NCBI GenBank assembly: GCA_947629855.1
Contig: CANRFI010000001.1
Coordinates: 7,910 to 71,909 of the forward strand
Length of the DNA: 64,000 nt
Reading direction: 5' to 3'
Origin: an uncultured Clostridia bacterium
GTDB lineage: Bacteria; Bacillota_A; Clostridia; TANB77; CAG-508
How positions within the stretch are numbered: position 1 is the stretch's first letter; each line of letters begins with the position of its first letter. The position numbers and the translations under genes were made by a program. The notes below the pieces were generated by a model, which was given only the letters and a program-made list of their open reading frames with translations, did no database searches and was not told where the DNA came from. Shown here in pieces: positions 36,889 through 47,179 of this stretch.

Positions 36889-38048
36889 ATGGAGAAACAA
36901 AAAGAAAAAATTAAGCAAAAACGGATCAAGAGGTATTACACTAATAGCATTAGTAATTACAATAATTGTACTTTTAATACTAGCTGCAGTATCAATTGCA
37001 ACTTTAACTGGAGAAAATGGAATTTTAACAAAGGCACAAACTGCGGAAACAACAAATAATAAAGCACAAGCAGAAGAAGAAATGAAATTGGTAGTAGCAG
37101 ATTGGCAATTAGAAAAAAAAGCAAATAGAGAGGCAGATTTAGGAGAATTTTTAAAAACAAAGAAAGAAAATGGAGAATTAGACGACGTAACAGACAATGG
37201 AAATGGAAGTTATACAATAGAAAGAAATGGATATATACAAACCATACAAGAGGACAAAAAAACAGTAGAAAATAAAAAACTACCAGCTATTAGTATTGAG
37301 AATCCAGATGTGGATTTAGGTACGGTAACAGTAAAAGCAAAATCTAAATCAGGAGAAGAAAGTGATGTAATTCTTTTAAATAACTGGAAATATTTCTGCA
37401 CAGATGAAGATAGAGTAATTTTGATATATAATAATTATATAGAAAATAAAGCTTTAAGATTTGAAGGTTTAGCATATCCGATAGGACCTTATAGAGTAGC
37501 TTGGAATAGTGCAGGTGATAACGAAGATAAAAATAACTTTTTTAATTGGTTAAAAGGAGAAGGAGACTATAATACAGTTTGGAATGGAATAAAAACGGGA
37601 ATTATTAATGCATTAAAGAATAATAAAGAAATAAATATATCAGATGATGAAGTATTAGTAAAAGGGGCACCGTCACTTAACTATGTATTGTCAGCCTATA
37701 ATATGAGATATTTTAAAAATGAAGAAACTGATAAAAAATTGACAGCTAAACTAAATGATAAGGGAGGATACGAGTATAGTTATTCTAAGATAGGAGAAGA
37801 AAATTATTCTACTGAAGTAAGCTTAGACAGTCCAGGAAAAGATGATAGATTAATTTTCCCATTTGGAAAAATTGAAGAGGGTTGTTATGGTTATTGGATT
37901 AGTGATTCAGGTGGAACATTTCGGAACTTCGGCTTGTTATGCTAGTTATTCAGGTTCACTTAATTGGTATGCAGTCAATAATTCTGAAAAAGGCTTAAGA
38001 CCGATAATATCTCTTCCAAAGCATATATTTGAAGATGTAATTGAATAA
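36889..38048 (+). CDS. Type IV pilin-like surface protein with two +1 shift sites
   Basis: From ATG 36889 (GTGAGG 8 nt upstream) the zero frame meets AAA CGG ATC at codon 12; skipping C36922 gives KGSRGITLIALVITIIVLLILAAVSIATLTGENG, a prepilin-type N-methylation/cleavage region with a hydrophobic helix. A GTG at 36875 in the other frame could avoid this first shift, so that site is less certain. The outer domain then runs to ACA TTT CGG AAC, where a second skip (C37922) gives SGGTFGTSACYASYSGSLNWYAV and the usual end GLRPIISLPKHIF. With both shifts the frame is 385 aa. It stands alone, with no assembly genes here. Confidence 0.8.
36922..36925 (+). other. +1 frameshift site (CGGA), first in the pilin-like gene
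   Basis: Codon 12 is CGG after CAA AAA. Skipping C36922 enters the pilin helix. Required only if ATG 36889 is the start; a GTG 14 nt upstream is an alternative without a shift. Confidence 0.6.
37922..37925 (+). other. +1 frameshift site (CGGA), second in the pilin-like gene
   Basis: In the pilin frame the codons are ACA TTT CGG AAC. Skipping C37922 gives GGA ACT TCG GCT TGT and a protein-like C-terminus; the zero frame stops six codons later. Confidence 0.85.
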
Positions 38049-38060
38049 ATATAAGCATAA

Positions 38061-38098
38061 AAAAAATACCTTTCATAAAAAAATGAAGGGTATTTTTT
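38061..38098 (+). terminator. Rho-independent terminator
   Basis: AAAAAATACCTTTCAT (38061-38076) pairs with ATGAAGGGTATTTTTT (38083-38098) with one G-U pair. Confidence 0.82.
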
Positions 38099-38099
38099 A

Positions 38100-38475
38100 A
38101 CCTAAAAAATTATGTGCTGAATGAATGATTTTAATGTTAGAAAAATGTCGAAAATTGCGATGAAAAAAGTTCTAAAAAGTATTGCAAAAACAATAAAAAC
38201 GTGTTTTAATATCAAAAATAGCAATTAAATTCCGCATATTTATCTTCTACGGAAAGTCTATCATTTTCTAAATTCGACTTTCCTAGAATATAAAAATTGC
38301 TAAATAACAACTTTGCAATAGCAAAAGGTTTATTTCAAATATTTAATTCTAATTTAATTCTTAATTAATTTTAAATTTCTATTTAAGAAATCCAATTAAT
38401 AAAACAAAAAACTCATAAGAAGGGAGGTTTATTTTTTAAAAATAAAAGTTTATAGTAAAAATATACTATTAGGTA
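38100..38475. other. Gene-poor AT-rich stretch
   Basis: No convincing gene. Short complementary pieces occur (TTCTACGGAAAG at 38253-38264 and GACTTTCCTAGAA near 38277). The reverse strand of the first reads CTTTCCGTAGAA, loosely like the CTTCCGTA element upstream of two adhesin genes. A GGGAGG (38422-38427) near the right end could have served the lost N-terminus of the next gene. Confidence 0.4.
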
Positions 38476-38914
38476 TTGCAAAGTTCAAAAAAATTTTGTA
38501 TACTATTTGTAAAGAAAGATCCAGAAGCAAAGACAAAACTAGAAAAGTGGTTATGGTTAATTGCGGGAAGGGAGGATAAATTAGAAATGGCAAAGAAAGA
38601 AAACAAAGAAATAGAAAAAGCAATAGAAATAATAAAGCAAATGAGTATGGATGAAAAAGAATGGGAACTTTATACTTCTAGACAAATGGCCATATTAGAC
38701 TACAATACTGGTATGAAAAATGCGAGAGATGAGGGAGAAAAAATTGGCTTACATAAGGGAGAAAAAATTGGCTTGACCAAAGGAAAAAAAGAAGAACAAC
38801 TAAGAATAGCCAAAAATTTTCTAAAATTAGGAATAGACATAGAAGATATTAAAAAAGCAACAGGACTAACACGGAGAAGAATTAGAAAAAATAAAAAACG
38901 GCATTTCATCTTAA
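38476..38914 (+). pseudogene. C-terminal remnant of an Rpn/PD-(D/E)XK family nuclease, with a CGG shift site
   Basis: About 145 residues remain: DPEAKTKLEKWLWLIAG.. KENKEIEKAIEIIKQMSMDEKEWELYTSRQMAILDYNTGMKNARDEG, the tail of Rpn-type recombination-promoting nuclease/transposase-like proteins. The N-terminal nuclease core is absent, and the first residues look frame-disturbed, so I call it a decaying gene. Near the end ACA CGG AGA appears; skipping C38872 gives TGLTGEELEKIKNGIS, the usual tail, ending at 38914. Repeats of EKIGLxKG precede it. Confidence 0.75.
38872..38875 (+). other. +1 frameshift site (CGGA) in the Rpn remnant
   Basis: The codon is CGG after ACA; +1 reading gives TGLTGEELEKI, the normal C-terminal helix of these proteins. 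Confidence 0.82.
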
Positions 38915-38937
38915 TAATATTAAATGCACAACAAACA

Positions 38938-38984
38938 AAATCCTAAGTAATAGTTTATTAATAAGCAACTACTTAGGATTTCTA
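38938..38984. terminator. Probable bidirectional terminator
   Basis: AAATCCTAAGTA (38938-38949) / TACTTAGGATTT (38970-38981) with a 20-nt loop, between the Rpn remnant and mecA. Confidence 0.65.
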
Positions 38985-39005
38985 TATTTCTGTAAATAAT
39001 TCATA

Positions 39006-39629
39006 TCAATTAGCAAAAAATTTAATTCCATTAACAATAGCATTTTTTTTCATAATCGTTTGCCCATACTCTAATAATTTTGACTCAAAATTATTAGAAA
39101 AAGAAATAAATCTAGCAAACTCAGACAAAATAGAATATAATAAAAAGCTATTTTCAGATTTTTTATCTATATTTTTTAAAACCAAATAATAAGAATTTTC
39201 CCATAAATACAAAGAACTATTTTGAATCAATTTATCATTATTAATTTTATGTAAATTTTTAATTGCATTACAAAACTCACAAAAGCTATCAAAATCTTCA
39301 AAACAGCAAACTACATACTTGTATGCACTAGTAAAAGATTTACGTTTAACAGTTGGTTTACACACCTTCTTAGCAGGAGGATTTGGCAAATATTTTGTAA
39401 TAGTAAAAACAAAAGCATCTTCTAAAGAAGAAAAAGCTTCAATTAATAACTTACAACCATCAGTAAAAAAAGAAACTTCTTTTTCAGCCTTTTTCAAAAT
39501 ATTTAAAAAGAGCTCTTGCGATTCCATTGCATTAAGCATAATACTATTGATATCACTATTCTCCATAGGTAATTCACTCATATGAATAACAACACGAATT
39601 TTATTTTCTGTAAGCTTTTCAATTTTCAT
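39006..39629 (-). CDS. MecA-like adaptor protein
   Basis: 207 residues. The start MKIEKLTENKIRVVIHMSELPMENSDINSIMLNAMESQELFLNILKKAEKEVSF and the later domain YKYVVCCFEDFDSFCEFCNAI..NSSLYLWENSYYLVL follow the two-domain MecA adaptor, which feeds substrates such as ComK to ClpCP. A variable basic linker (NPPAKKVCKPTVKRK) separates them. A GGGGGTTTTGTC run upstream gives the ribosome-binding site on the minus strand. Confidence 0.85.
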   Translation of the reverse strand: MKIEKLTENKIRVVIHMSELPMENSDINSIMLNAMESQELFLNILKKAEKEVSFFTDGCKLLIEAFSSLEDAFVFTITKYLPNPPAKKVCKPTVKRKSFTSAYKYVVCCFEDFDSFCEFCNAIKNLHKINNDKLIQNSSLYLWENSYYLVLKNIDKKSENSFLLYSILSEFARFISFSNNFESKLLEYGQTIMKKNAIVNGIKFFAN

Positions 39630-39747
39630 AAAGACAAAACCCCCTTAATCCTATTAACTTTATTATACTACATACCACATTATATTTAAAGCCACAAATT
39701 TTGGTAACTAAATTAATAATAACTTAGCACTTTTTTATATAATGTAC

Positions 39748-39776
39748 TTGAAAAATTTGCTAATTCAATATATAAT
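39748..39776 (+). promoter_or_regulatory. Promoter of the radC-mre operon
   Basis: TTGAAA (39748-39753), 17-bp spacer, TATAAT (39771-39776), 60 bp before ATG 39836. Confidence 0.65.
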
Positions 39777-39835
39777 ACAAAAGTAGAATAAAAAGGACAA
39801 GCCGTAAGAAAAAATGGAAAAATGGAGGTAAAAAA

Positions 39836-40138
39836 ATGGCAACAAAAGAGAAAAACATATGGATACTATTAATATTTATATTATCAGGATTAGTAATAGG
39901 GGGATTATTAGGAGAACTAGCATCAAAAGTAGACTGGCTTTGGTGGTTATCATATTCACAAAGCTTTGGATTGGAAAATCCAATAGTATTAGACTTAAGT
40001 GTAGTAAAAATCACCTTTGCATTAATGTTTAAAATAAGCATATCAAGTCCCATTCCTATAATACTTGATATGTTTAAAATAAGCATATCAAGTATTATAG
40101 GAATGGGACTTGCCATATTTATTTATAGAAAAATATAA
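39836..40138 (+). CDS. DUF4321-like membrane protein with an internal templated duplication
   Basis: 100 residues: membrane helix at 8-28 (IWILLIFILSGLVIGGLLGELAS), then WLSYSQSFGLENPIVLDLSVVKITFAL and a second helix. DUF4321 proteins usually run straight from IKISI into ASIIG..AIFIYRKI; here FKISISS is followed by PIPIILDMFKISISS, a 45-nt in-frame insertion built from adjacent sequence. It opens the operon DUF4321-radC-mreBCD-PBP2-minC, an order common in Clostridia. Confidence 0.8.
   Translation: MATKEKNIWILLIFILSGLVIGGLLGELASKVDWLWWLSYSQSFGLENPIVLDLSVVKITFALMFKISISSPIPIILDMFKISISSIIGMGLAIFIYRKI
40025..40112 (+). repeat. 29-bp perfect inverted repeat plus 24-bp direct repeat inside a gene
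   Basis: Positions 40044-40072 are the exact reverse complement of 40084-40112 with an 11-nt loop. In addition 40025-40048 and 40070-40093 are identical (24 nt), 45 nt apart. Together they describe a fold-back (template-switch) duplication that kept the reading frame. Confidence 0.95.
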
Positions 40139-40177
40139 GATAGGGGCTAATTAGAACAAGAAAGGAACGAAATTAAT

Positions 40178-41944
<1,767 letters not shown>

Positions 41945-41965
41945 ATAAAAAACAAGGAGTAAAAA

Positions 41966-42781
41966 ATGTATAGAAGTAAGAAAGCCGGAATGATAGGCGT
42001 AATAATAACAATTGTAATTTTAATATTTATTGTTATATTTTCAAATGGAGATTCAAACAATACATTCTTTGAAAATGTAGCAAGTAATTTAGTTATGCCA
42101 ATCCAAAATGGACTAACATATTTAAAGAACCAACTAAGTGGAAATGATACATTTTTTACAGATATAAATAATTTAAAAGAAGAAAATGAAGAACTAAAAC
42201 AAAAAAACAGTGAATTAGAGCAATCTCTAAGAGAACTAGAAAACATCAAAACAGAAAATGAAACATTAAAAGAATATTTGAACTTAACACAAAAATATGG
42301 TGAATACAAAACAATACCAGGATATGTAATAAACAAAGACATTAGTAATTACTCAAAAACAATAGTAATAAACATAGGAAAAAAAGATGGTGTTGAAGAG
42401 CAAATGACAGTAATAGGAGACAAGGGATTAGTAGGACATATTATTTCTGTTACAGATTCAACAGCAAAAGTACAAACAATCATAGACACAGCAAGTTCAG
42501 TTAGTTGTTCTATGAGCACAACAAATGACAGTATCGTATGCAAAGGAACACTAGATGATATGTCATTATTAAGAGCTATGTATATTCCAACAGAAGCAAA
42601 CATAATTCAAGGAGACAGCATAGAAACATCAGGGCTTGGAGGAATTTATCCTAAAGGAATACACATAGGCACAGTAAAAAAAGTAACAAATACACAAAAC
42701 TTAACAGACCGTTATGCACTAATAGAAACAGCAGTTGATTTTAATAAACTTGGAACAGTATTAGTAATAACTAACAAATAA
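41966..42781 (+). CDS. mreC: Rod shape-determining protein MreC
   Basis: 271 residues. Membrane helix at about 8-26; coiled coil 60-105 (DINNLKEENEELKQKNSELEQSLRELENIKTENETLKEYL); beta domain with GYVINKDISNYSKTIVINIGKKDGVEEQMTVIGDKGLVGHI and DLTDRYALIETAVDFNKLGTVLVI-like end. Fits MreC in order and length. AAGGAG precedes ATG. Confidence 0.94.
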   Translation: MYRSKKAGMIGVIITIVILIFIVIFSNGDSNNTFFENVASNLVMPIQNGLTYLKNQLSGNDTFFTDINNLKEENEELKQKNSELEQSLRELENIKTENETLKEYLNLTQKYGEYKTIPGYVINKDISNYSKTIVINIGKKDGVEEQMTVIGDKGLVGHIISVTDSTAKVQTIIDTASSVSCSMSTTNDSIVCKGTLDDMSLLRAMYIPTEANIIQGDSIETSGLGGIYPKGIHIGTVKKVTNTQNLTDRYALIETAVDFNKLGTVLVITNK

Positions 42782-42803
42782 ACACAAAAAAGAGGTGAAC
42801 TAA

Positions 42804-43338
42804 TTGAAAAGAATAGTAATAAATATTGTTTTAATAATTACAACAATCATATTATATATCTTACAAACTAACCTTTTTAATTGGTTTACAATAGCAAAAA
42901 TAATGCCAAATATATTCGTAATATTCATATTATTCATTGGACTATTTCGGAAATAAAACAATGGGAACTATCTATGGACTTGTAATAGGATTATTTTTAG
43001 ACCTTGTAATAGGTGCAAGAATTGGAATCAATTGTATATGTTTAGGAATAATAGGCTTTTTGGCAACAATATTTGACAAAAACTTTTCAAAAGACAGTAG
43101 AATGACAATAATGGTAATGGTAATGGTAGCAACTATTATTTTTGAAACAATAGCATATATATTAAATTATTTAATAGGATCAATAAACATTGAAATTATT
43201 AACTTTATAAGAATTTTAGCAATAGAAGTAATATATAACGTTATATTAACCATAATACTATATCCATTAATACAAAAAGCAGGATATTATATAGAAAACG
43301 AATACAAAGGAAATAAAATTTTAACAAGATACTTTTAA
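42804..43338 (+). CDS. mreD: Rod shape-determining protein MreD, +1 shift at CGG 42948-42950
   Basis: 177 residues, about five membrane helices. TTG 42804 follows AGAGGTG. The first helix and the next segment end in the zero frame at TTT CGG AAA TAA; skipping C42948 gives LFIGLFGNKTMGTIYGLVIGLFLDLVIGARIGINCICLG, with the MreD-like G..GL..D sequence. Its place between mreC and PBP2 is canonical. The zero frame alone would give a 50-residue stub. Confidence 0.92.
42948..42951 (+). other. +1 frameshift site (CGGA) in mreD
   Basis: Codon 49 is CGG after TTT. The zero-frame stop is only two codons on (AAA TAA). +1 reading gives GLFGNKTMGTIYGL. Confidence 0.92.
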
Positions 43339-43376
43339 AATTAATAAAAAATAGCAATAAAAGGAAGGTGAAAATA

Positions 43377-45482
43377 TTGGCAAAACGAGGGAAAAAGAAA
43401 ATCAACCTCAATTTAAGATTTAACATTCTAACAGTATTAATGTATATTGTTGGAATTGTACTAATCGCACAATTATTTTCACTTCAAATAGTACACGGTG
43501 CCGAATATAGAGAAGAATCAAATACAAGGCTAACAAGAGAAACCACTCTAGAAGCAGCAAGAGGGTCAATATTAGACAAAACAGGTACACCACTTGTAAC
43601 TTCAAAAATGGAATTTTCACTTGAAATGTATAAAAGTAAAGTAGACACTGAAGACCTAAACCAGTCAATTTTAAATATGGTACAAGTATTAGAAAAATAT
43701 CAATGTTCTTATTCAGACACTTTACCAATAAAAATAGAACCATTTGAATTCACCATATCAAGTGAAACTTTAGAAAAATGGAAAGAAGATAACAAAATAG
43801 AAAAAGATGCATCAGCAGAACAAGCCTTTTATAAATTGAAAGAAAAATACAAGATAAATAGTAATAACATACAAGATATAAGAAAAATAATGGGAATTAG
43901 ATATCTTCTTACACAAAATGGATATAGTAGTACACGAGCAGTAACAATTTCAAAAAGCATTACACGAGAAGCAGTATCAGAATTTAGTGAAAGTTCAGAA
44001 AAATTTGCAGGAATTAATATTGTAGTACAACCAGTAAGGCAATATCCATCTGGAAACTTAGCATCACACATATTAGGATATGCTTCACAAATTGATGCAA
44101 CAGAATATGAATCAAGAAAAGAAACATATAGCCCAAATGACATAATAGGAAAAACAGGAATAGAATACGTTTTTGAAGAATATCTAAAAGGAAAAAATGG
44201 AATTAAACAAATTGATATGGCAGTAGATGGTACAACAACAGCAGAATATGTATCAAAAGAAGCAACAGCAGGATCAGACATAATACTTACTATTGATGCA
44301 AATCTTCAAAAAATCACAGAAAATGCATTATCAGCAAACATTCAAAAAATAGCATCTGGTGGATTTGGACAAAAATTCAATACAAATGCAGGAGCCTGTG
44401 TAGTTATGAATGTTAATACAGGAGAAATCCTAGCAATGGCAAGTTACCCAGACTATTATCCAGAAGACTTTGTAGGAGGAATAAGTGAACAAAATTGGGC
44501 AAAATATCGTGATAATCAATATAAACCATTAGTAAACAAAGCAACCCAAAATTCTTACTCACCAGGTTCCACATTTAAAATGGTAACAGCAATGGCAGGA
44601 CTAGAATCAGGAACAATTAATTTACAAACAAGAATAAATGACACAGGTACTTATAGAAAATACAGCGATTATCAACCAAAATGTTGGAATCGTTCAGGAC
44701 ACGGTTATATGAATGTAACAAGTGCAATAGAACAATCTTGCAACTACTTTTTCTATGATACAGCAGACAGAATGGGAATAGATACTTTAGTAAAATACGC
44801 AAAATACTTTGGATTAGGCTCTAAAACAGGAATTGAATTACAAAGTGAAACGCAAGGAGTATTAGCAAGTAAAGAGACAAGAGCAATTGTACATCCAAAT
44901 GATGCATACTGGAATCCAGGATTTACATTACAAGCAGCAATTGGACAAAATGACAACGAATTTAGTCCTGTACAAATGGCAAAATACATCAGTATGCTTG
45001 CAAACGGAGGAAAGCCAATAGATGTTACAATAATAAAGACAATTAGAAAATCAGATGGAAGTGAAGCATCAGCTCAAGAAATCAATCAATTTGTAAACAA
45101 AAAACTAGGATTAACACAAGAAGAAAATTCAGAAGAAATACAACTAAATCAAAAAAATTTAGACGCAGTATTACAAGGAATGAAATCAGTTACAAGTGAC
45201 GGTGCAGGAACAGCATATGCAACATTTAGAAATTTCAATATCAGTGTAGGAGGAAAAACAGGTTCAGCAGAAGCACCAAACAACCAAACACACGCGTGGT
45301 TTGTTGGATTTGCACCATTTGAAAACCCAGAAATAGCAATAGTTACAGTAGTAGAAAATGGTGGACACGGAAACTATACAGCAGAAGTAGCAAGAGACAT
45401 TATGGCAGAATACTTTGGAATGAACACACAAAATGTAGAAGAAAATATGAGTGCAATGCCATATATTGAAATAATGAGATAA
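43377..45482 (+). CDS. mrdA: Penicillin-binding protein 2 (class B transpeptidase)
   Basis: 701 residues, elongation-specific PBP. Membrane helix near 17-37; dimerisation domain with RLTRETTLEAARGSILDKTGTPLV; transpeptidase motifs SxxK in SPGSTFKMVTAMAGL, SxN in EQSCNYFF, and KTG in GGKTGSAEAPNNQTHAWFVGFAP. TTG 43377 is preferred with AAGGAAGGTG at good distance; a GTG at 43368 lies inside it. Last wall-elongation gene of the mre operon. Confidence 0.93.
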   Translation: MAKRGKKKINLNLRFNILTVLMYIVGIVLIAQLFSLQIVHGAEYREESNTRLTRETTLEAARGSILDKTGTPLVTSKMEFSLEMYKSKVDTEDLNQSILNMVQVLEKYQCSYSDTLPIKIEPFEFTISSETLEKWKEDNKIEKDASAEQAFYKLKEKYKINSNNIQDIRKIMGIRYLLTQNGYSSTRAVTISKSITREAVSEFSESSEKFAGINIVVQPVRQYPSGNLASHILGYASQIDATEYESRKETYSPNDIIGKTGIEYVFEEYLKGKNGIKQIDMAVDGTTTAEYVSKEATAGSDIILTIDANLQKITENALSANIQKIASGGFGQKFNTNAGACVVMNVNTGEILAMASYPDYYPEDFVGGISEQNWAKYRDNQYKPLVNKATQNSYSPGSTFKMVTAMAGLESGTINLQTRINDTGTYRKYSDYQPKCWNRSGHGYMNVTSAIEQSCNYFFYDTADRMGIDTLVKYAKYFGLGSKTGIELQSETQGVLASKETRAIVHPNDAYWNPGFTLQAAIGQNDNEFSPVQMAKYISMLANGGKPIDVTIIKTIRKSDGSEASAQEINQFVNKKLGLTQEENSEEIQLNQKNLDAVLQGMKSVTSDGAGTAYATFRNFNISVGGKTGSAEAPNNQTHAWFVGFAPFENPEIAIVTVVENGGHGNYTAEVARDIMAEYFGMNTQNVEENMSAMPYIEIMR

Positions 45483-45497
45483 AGAGAGGATGTAAAA

Positions 45498-46109
45498 ATG
45501 AAAAATTGTGTTAGTATTAATTTAAAAAAAGATGAAATTGTAATTAAAATAAGTGAGCAAGCAGAACAAGCAGACATCATTGCAAACCTAAAAAAGAAAT
45601 TACCAGAACTAAAAAAACTATACAAAGATGAAAAAACACCAATTTTAGTTACTGGAAAAGTTTTAAAAAATAAAGAAATAGATCAAATCAGAGAACTAAT
45701 AAAAGAGAAAATTGATGTTGAAATCGATTTTGATGTACCAAAAGGTCTAGGATTACATAGTATAAAGAAAACTTTTGAAAAAGAAATTGCAGTATCAGAA
45801 ACAAGATTTCATAGAGGTTCTTTACGTTCTGGACAAAAAATAGAAACAGAAGGAAGCATAGTAATAATTGGAGATATAAACTCTGGAGCAGAGGTTATAG
45901 CATCAGACAATATTATTGTACAAGGTGCATTAAGAGGGTTGGCTCACGCAGGAGCAAAAGGAAATAAACAAGCAATTATAACAGCTGGATTAGTCGACAC
46001 AGTGCAAATTAGAATAGCAAATGTTGTAAAAGAAATAAACCGTGATGAAGAACCTATGCATAAACAAGCTTATATATCAATACAAAACGACAAAATTACA
46101 ATTGAATAA
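45498..46109 (+). CDS. minC: Septum site-determining protein MinC
   Basis: 203 residues. The N-terminal domain is short and divergent; the C-terminal right-handed beta-helix carries RFHRGSLRSGQKIETEGSIVIIGDINSGAEVIASDNIIVQGALRGLAHAGAKGNKQAIITA, the MinC signature including the conserved RSGQ. It inhibits FtsZ at wrong sites. minD does not follow: the next genes are on the other strand. Confidence 0.93.
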   Translation: MKNCVSINLKKDEIVIKISEQAEQADIIANLKKKLPELKKLYKDEKTPILVTGKVLKNKEIDQIRELIKEKIDVEIDFDVPKGLGLHSIKKTFEKEIAVSETRFHRGSLRSGQKIETEGSIVIIGDINSGAEVIASDNIIVQGALRGLAHAGAKGNKQAIITAGLVDTVQIRIANVVKEINRDEEPMHKQAYISIQNDKITIE

Positions 46110-46112
46110 ATT

Positions 46113-46412
46113 TCAAGAAATTAATAACAAAATTAAAGCAATATATAATAGTTCGTCTTGTACACCTTCTTGATATAGTAAAAATAATAAACCAATAATA
46201 ATAATATCATCTAGATATAATTCAATCCCAAAAATTTCAAAAATAGGATCATTAATATCATTATTAAAAATAGGATTTTTGAAACGAACAGGGCCAAATG
46301 AAGAATAACTAGATGATTTTTTATTATTTTTAGAAGTATCTTCATCTGATTTTTGCTTATAAGGATCTGGATAAAATGGTTTATGTATGTAAGGTGGATA
46401 AAAAAAAGTCAT
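46113..46412 (-). CDS. Small unknown protein with Tyr/Pro-rich start
   Basis: 99 residues: FFYPPYIHKPFYPDPYKQK, a Ser/Asn stretch, then two hydrophobic segments (IELYLDDIIIIGLLFLLYQEG and ELLYIALILLLI). Proteins of this shape (Pro/Tyr start, 'LLYQEGVxDELLYIALILLLI' end) recur beside sporulation or coat genes in Clostridia. Converges on minC with 3 nt between stops. Confidence 0.75.
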   Translation of the reverse strand: MTFFYPPYIHKPFYPDPYKQKSDEDTSKNNKKSSSYSSFGPVRFKNPIFNNDINDPIFEIFGIELYLDDIIIIGLLFLLYQEGVQDELLYIALILLLIS

Positions 46413-46418
46413 TTATAA

Positions 46419-46808
46419 TTAATTCTCCTTATTATCATTTTTTAGCAAATCAGCAATTTTTGCTATATTTAGCATATTAGCATATTGATCTAACTTCTCT
46501 TTTTTATTATCACGCAAATAAGGCTTCAAAGAATAAAGTAAATTAGACCTAGGATCATTAGAATCATTTAATTTTTCCATTATAGATTTCATCTTTAAAA
46601 TAGTATTCATATCAATCTTATTAAAATCAAAATTAGAATTATTAGAAGATTGTGCACTTTTACTATTATTATTATTATTTTTCATCATAGAAGAAAAATT
46701 TTGCATCATTTCAGGTGGAATTTGAGAAATAACATCATTTAATTCCCCATTATTTATCATATCTTTTATTTTATTAATTGTATTTTCATCAAAATTCATA
46801 TTATTCAA
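46419..46808 (-). CDS. Unknown helical protein with poly-Asn segment
   Basis: About 129 residues (NNMNFDENTINKIKDMINNGELNDVISQIPPEMMQNFSSMMKN..). An Asn/Ser run (NNNNNSKSAQSSNNSN) links two helical halves. TTG 46808 is favoured because GAGGTG lies 7 nt upstream; ATG 46799 is the alternative. It forms a unit with the following small protein. No family recognised. Confidence 0.7.
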   Translation of the reverse strand: MNNMNFDENTINKIKDMINNGELNDVISQIPPEMMQNFSSMMKNNNNNSKSAQSSNNSNFDFNKIDMNTILKMKSIMEKLNDSNDPRSNLLYSLKPYLRDNKKEKLDQYANMLNIAKIADLLKNDNKEN

Positions 46809-46967
46809 AAAAATCACCTCTATAATAGTATATGAAGGAAGGCAAAAAAATTTACTATTTGAAAATAAAATACAGCATAAAAATTTATACTTTTTAACAG
46901 CAAAAATAAAAAAATTTAACAAACCATAGAAATTAACATAAAAAGTTAAAAAAATTCAATGAAACCA

Positions 46968-46996
46968 TTGAAAAAACTAAAAAAATGATGTATAAT
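46968..46996 (+). promoter_or_regulatory. Upstream promoter of the first adhesin gene
   Basis: TTGAAA (46968-46973), 17-bp spacer, TATAAT (46991-46996), giving a leader of about 175 nt. An AAAAT/ATTTT-type inverted repeat (ATTACAAAAT near 47016, ATTTTGTAAT near 47043) lies within it. Confidence 0.6.
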
Positions 46997-47071
46997 AATA
47001 GGTGACGGTATTAAATATTACAAAATGTAATAAAAAAATAATATTTTGTAATATAAAAACAGCAAAGATAT

Positions 47072-47150
47072 CTTCCGTAAGTACAAAAAAGCTAGATTAC
47101 TAAAGACAAAAAAATAAGTACTTGATTTATTTTTGATAAGTATATATTAT
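47072..47150 (+). promoter_or_regulatory. CTTCCGTA element and second promoter, shared with the other adhesin gene
   Basis: CTTCCGTA (47072-47079) stands 42 nt before a TTGATT (47122-47127) / 17 bp / TATTAT (47145-47150) promoter. The gene at 56541 has the same octamer 41 nt before an equivalent promoter. An activator-binding site is inferred. Confidence 0.5.
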
Positions 47151-47179
47151 ATAAGAAACAAAATTACAAGGAGGAAGCT

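Noticed and set aside
38476..38946. An active transposase or insertion sequence
   Set aside because: Only the C-terminal tail of an Rpn-type protein remains, with no catalytic core, no terminal inverted repeats and no target-site duplication.
47003..47179. A known riboswitch in the leader of the first adhesin gene
   Set aside because: The leader is long and has an inverted repeat, but I could not match it to c-di-GMP-I, c-di-GMP-II or other classes; the part shared with the second adhesin gene is better explained as a promoter region.
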